A stretch of DNA of 64,000 bases from contig NZ_CP018760.1 of assembly GCF_001913155.1 (NCBI RefSeq), forward strand, positions 3,038,001 through 3,102,000. The letters run 5' to 3'. This DNA is from Maribacter hydrothermalis. GTDB taxonomy: Bacteria > Bacteroidota > Bacteroidia > Flavobacteriales > Flavobacteriaceae. Under the pieces are notes generated by a model. That model saw nothing but the letters and a program-made list of their open reading frames with translations, had not been told where the DNA came from and did no database searches. Every line of letters starts with the position of its first letter. Position 1 is the first letter of the stretch. Of the stretch, positions 62,950 through 64,000 are shown one piece after another. Position numbers and translations under genes: made by a program.

Positions 62950-63588
62950 ATGAAAATACCTTTATTTCCATTACAGTCTATTTTTTTTCCTGGTGAAACC
63001 GTTCCTCTGCATATTTTTGAAGACCGCTATAAGCAATTAATAAATGACTGTAGAGAAGAGGGCATTACTTTCGGCATCCCTGTTTTTATTAATAATAAAA
63101 TGGAGTATGGTGTTGAGGTTCAGTTAGTAGAAGTAGTAAATACTTATGATACTGGCGAAATGGATGTGGTTTGCGTTGCAAGACAAGTTTTTAGACTTTT
63201 GACTTTCGAGCGTACTGTACCTGGTAAACTTTACGCTGGTGGAATTGTAAAGCTAGTGGAATATGACTATGAAGCGACCATAGAAAAAAAACAGACTATT
63301 ATAAATGGCATACAACAACTTTATGCTATCATGGAGGTTCCTTTTAAAAAACTAAATGTACATGAATTCAATAGTTTTACTTTAGCTCATAAAATCGGAC
63401 TTTCATTTGAACAGGAATATCAGCTTTTACAGATTCCTAAAGAGAATGATCGTCTTAATTTTATAAGTATACACTTAACATCTACGATTACTGTTTTATC
63501 TGAAGTAGAACGGACCAAGAAAATAATAGAACTTAATGGACACTTTAAGAATTTTGATCCGTTAGATTTTAAAAATATAGAAGTTTAA
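62950..63588 (+). CDS. Lon substrate-binding (LAN) domain protein
   Basis: 212 residues comprising only the N-terminal LON domain, without AAA+ or protease parts. It opens IPLFPLQSIFFPGETVPLHIFEDRYKQLIND (residues 2-32, in part), the LON signature, with later GIPVFINNK near 46-54 and VVCVARQVFRLL near 77-88. Such single-domain proteins are of unknown function, possibly substrate adaptors. Cytoplasmic. Confidence 0.92.
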   Translation: MKIPLFPLQSIFFPGETVPLHIFEDRYKQLINDCREEGITFGIPVFINNKMEYGVEVQLVEVVNTYDTGEMDVVCVARQVFRLLTFERTVPGKLYAGGIVKLVEYDYEATIEKKQTIINGIQQLYAIMEVPFKKLNVHEFNSFTLAHKIGLSFEQEYQLLQIPKENDRLNFISIHLTSTITVLSEVERTKKIIELNGHFKNFDPLDFKNIEV

Positions 63589-63705
63589 AACTTTAAAAGG
63601 TGTAGAATTAACTTGTTTTAAAGTGTTTTTGTTGTTTTACCTAGTTAATTGGCTATGATATTTTAATTAATCACTCGTATTTTTAGATTATTACTTCCTG
63701 TTTCC

Positions 63706-63713
63706 TATTTTTG
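63706..63713 (+). promoter_or_regulatory. -7 promoter box of sucC
   Basis: TATTTTTG matches TAnnTTTG; it ends 25 bases before the sucC ATG at 63739. Confidence 0.45.
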
Positions 63714-63738
63714 CTTAACAATTAAAATCACCATATAT

Positions 63739-64000
63739 ATGAACCTTCACGAATATCAAGGAAAAGAGATATTAGCAAGTTTTGGGGTGCGCATCCAAAG
63801 AGGAATAGTTGCCCATAATGCAAAAGAGGCTGTTGAGGCTGCAAAGCAATTAACTGCTGAAACCGGAACTGGATGGCATGTTATTAAAGCGCAAGTACAC
63901 GCAGGTGGTCGTGGTAAAGGTGGTGGTGTAAAATTAGCCAAAAACCTTAAAGAAGTAGAAGAGATAGCAAACCAAATTATTGGTATGAACTTAATTACAC
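63739..64000 (+). CDS. sucC: Succinate-CoA ligase beta subunit, 5' part, cut by window edge
   Basis: First 87 residues of the ADP/GDP-forming beta subunit of the TCA-cycle enzyme that makes succinate and ATP/GTP from succinyl-Co[18 protein letters not shown] is the family's invariant opening, and [21 protein letters not shown] near 48-68 the ATP-grasp nucleotide loop. The rest lies beyond the right edge. Cytoplasmic. Confidence 0.95.
   Translation, partial: MNLHEYQGKEILASFGVRIQRGIVAHNAKEAVEAAKQLTAETGTGWHVIKAQVHAGGRGKGGGVKLAKNLKEVEEIANQIIGMNLIT

Noticed and set aside
63756..63941. 61-codon minus-strand frame inside sucC
   Set aside because: Shadow of the ATP-grasp coding region; Pro/Ala-rich composition arises from the reverse of Gly-rich codons.

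Overview
The window is a contiguous piece of a low-GC Bacteroidota chromosome, almost certainly from the family Flavobacteriaceae. Several lines of evidence agree: protein families typical of that group (long NusB, the PUR-family DUF3276 protein, DUF4197, DUF4920, DUF6268, GSIII, a cyclophilin-FKBP fusion), many start regions preceded by the Bacteroidota -7 box TAnnTTTG, near absence of Shine-Dalgarno sequences, and frequent SPII lipoproteins and short 'FAQ/NAQ' signal-peptide ends. No rRNA, tRNA, CRISPR array, insertion sequence, prophage or integrase gene was seen. The genus cannot be fixed from the sequence alone.

Layout. 1-4.3 kb: divergent glutamine synthetases (GSII, cut by the left edge, and GSIII) and purM. 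4.4-8.1 kb: a Rieske lipoprotein, apbE, prfA-pyrF and a small protein. 8.3-15 kb: an alpha/beta hydrolase, DUF4197 lipoprotein, purU, an Lrp/AsnC regulator, two odd secreted proteins and a DUF1684 lipoprotein. 15-18 kb: a nitrogen-uptake cluster (PII, Amt, outer-membrane porin), then crcB and several membrane microproteins. 19-30 kb: MazG-like protein, ilvE, DUF4920, mnmD, an epimerase, grpE-dnaJ, a probable short non-coding RNA, then a tight run of an ABC exporter, MscS channel, outer-membrane protein and an NtrC-like response regulator that lacks a DNA-binding domain. 30-41 kb: PPK2, an M28 peptidase, an acyltransferase, the dual immunophilin, cold-shock protein, 1-Cys peroxiredoxin, YfiT-like transferase and small metabolic genes. 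41-50 kb: PUR protein, ABC exporter, nusB-DUF1573-yajC, a Tat-exported oxidoreductase, pepT, pyrD. 50-64 kb: LysE exporter, HMG-CoA lyase, a porin/FMN-binding/membrane-protein operon, guaB, a large surface lipoprotein, an M1 aminopeptidase, a thioredoxin-like protein, lysA, a Lon-substrate-domain protein and the start of sucC.

Working together. The GSII/GSIII pair and the glnK-amt-porin cluster form the nitrogen-assimilation machinery. The two loci, about 17 kb apart, share an inverted repeat TACCC-N11/12-GGGTA/T in their promoter regions, once between the GS genes and twice upstream of glnK. I see this as the best candidate for an uncharacterised regulatory system here. purM, purU, guaB, pyrF and pyrD cover scattered steps of nucleotide synthesis. 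ApbE and the FMN-binding protein form a plausible enzyme-substrate pair for an extracytoplasmic flavin electron-transfer chain. Most of the rest is ordinary core genome.
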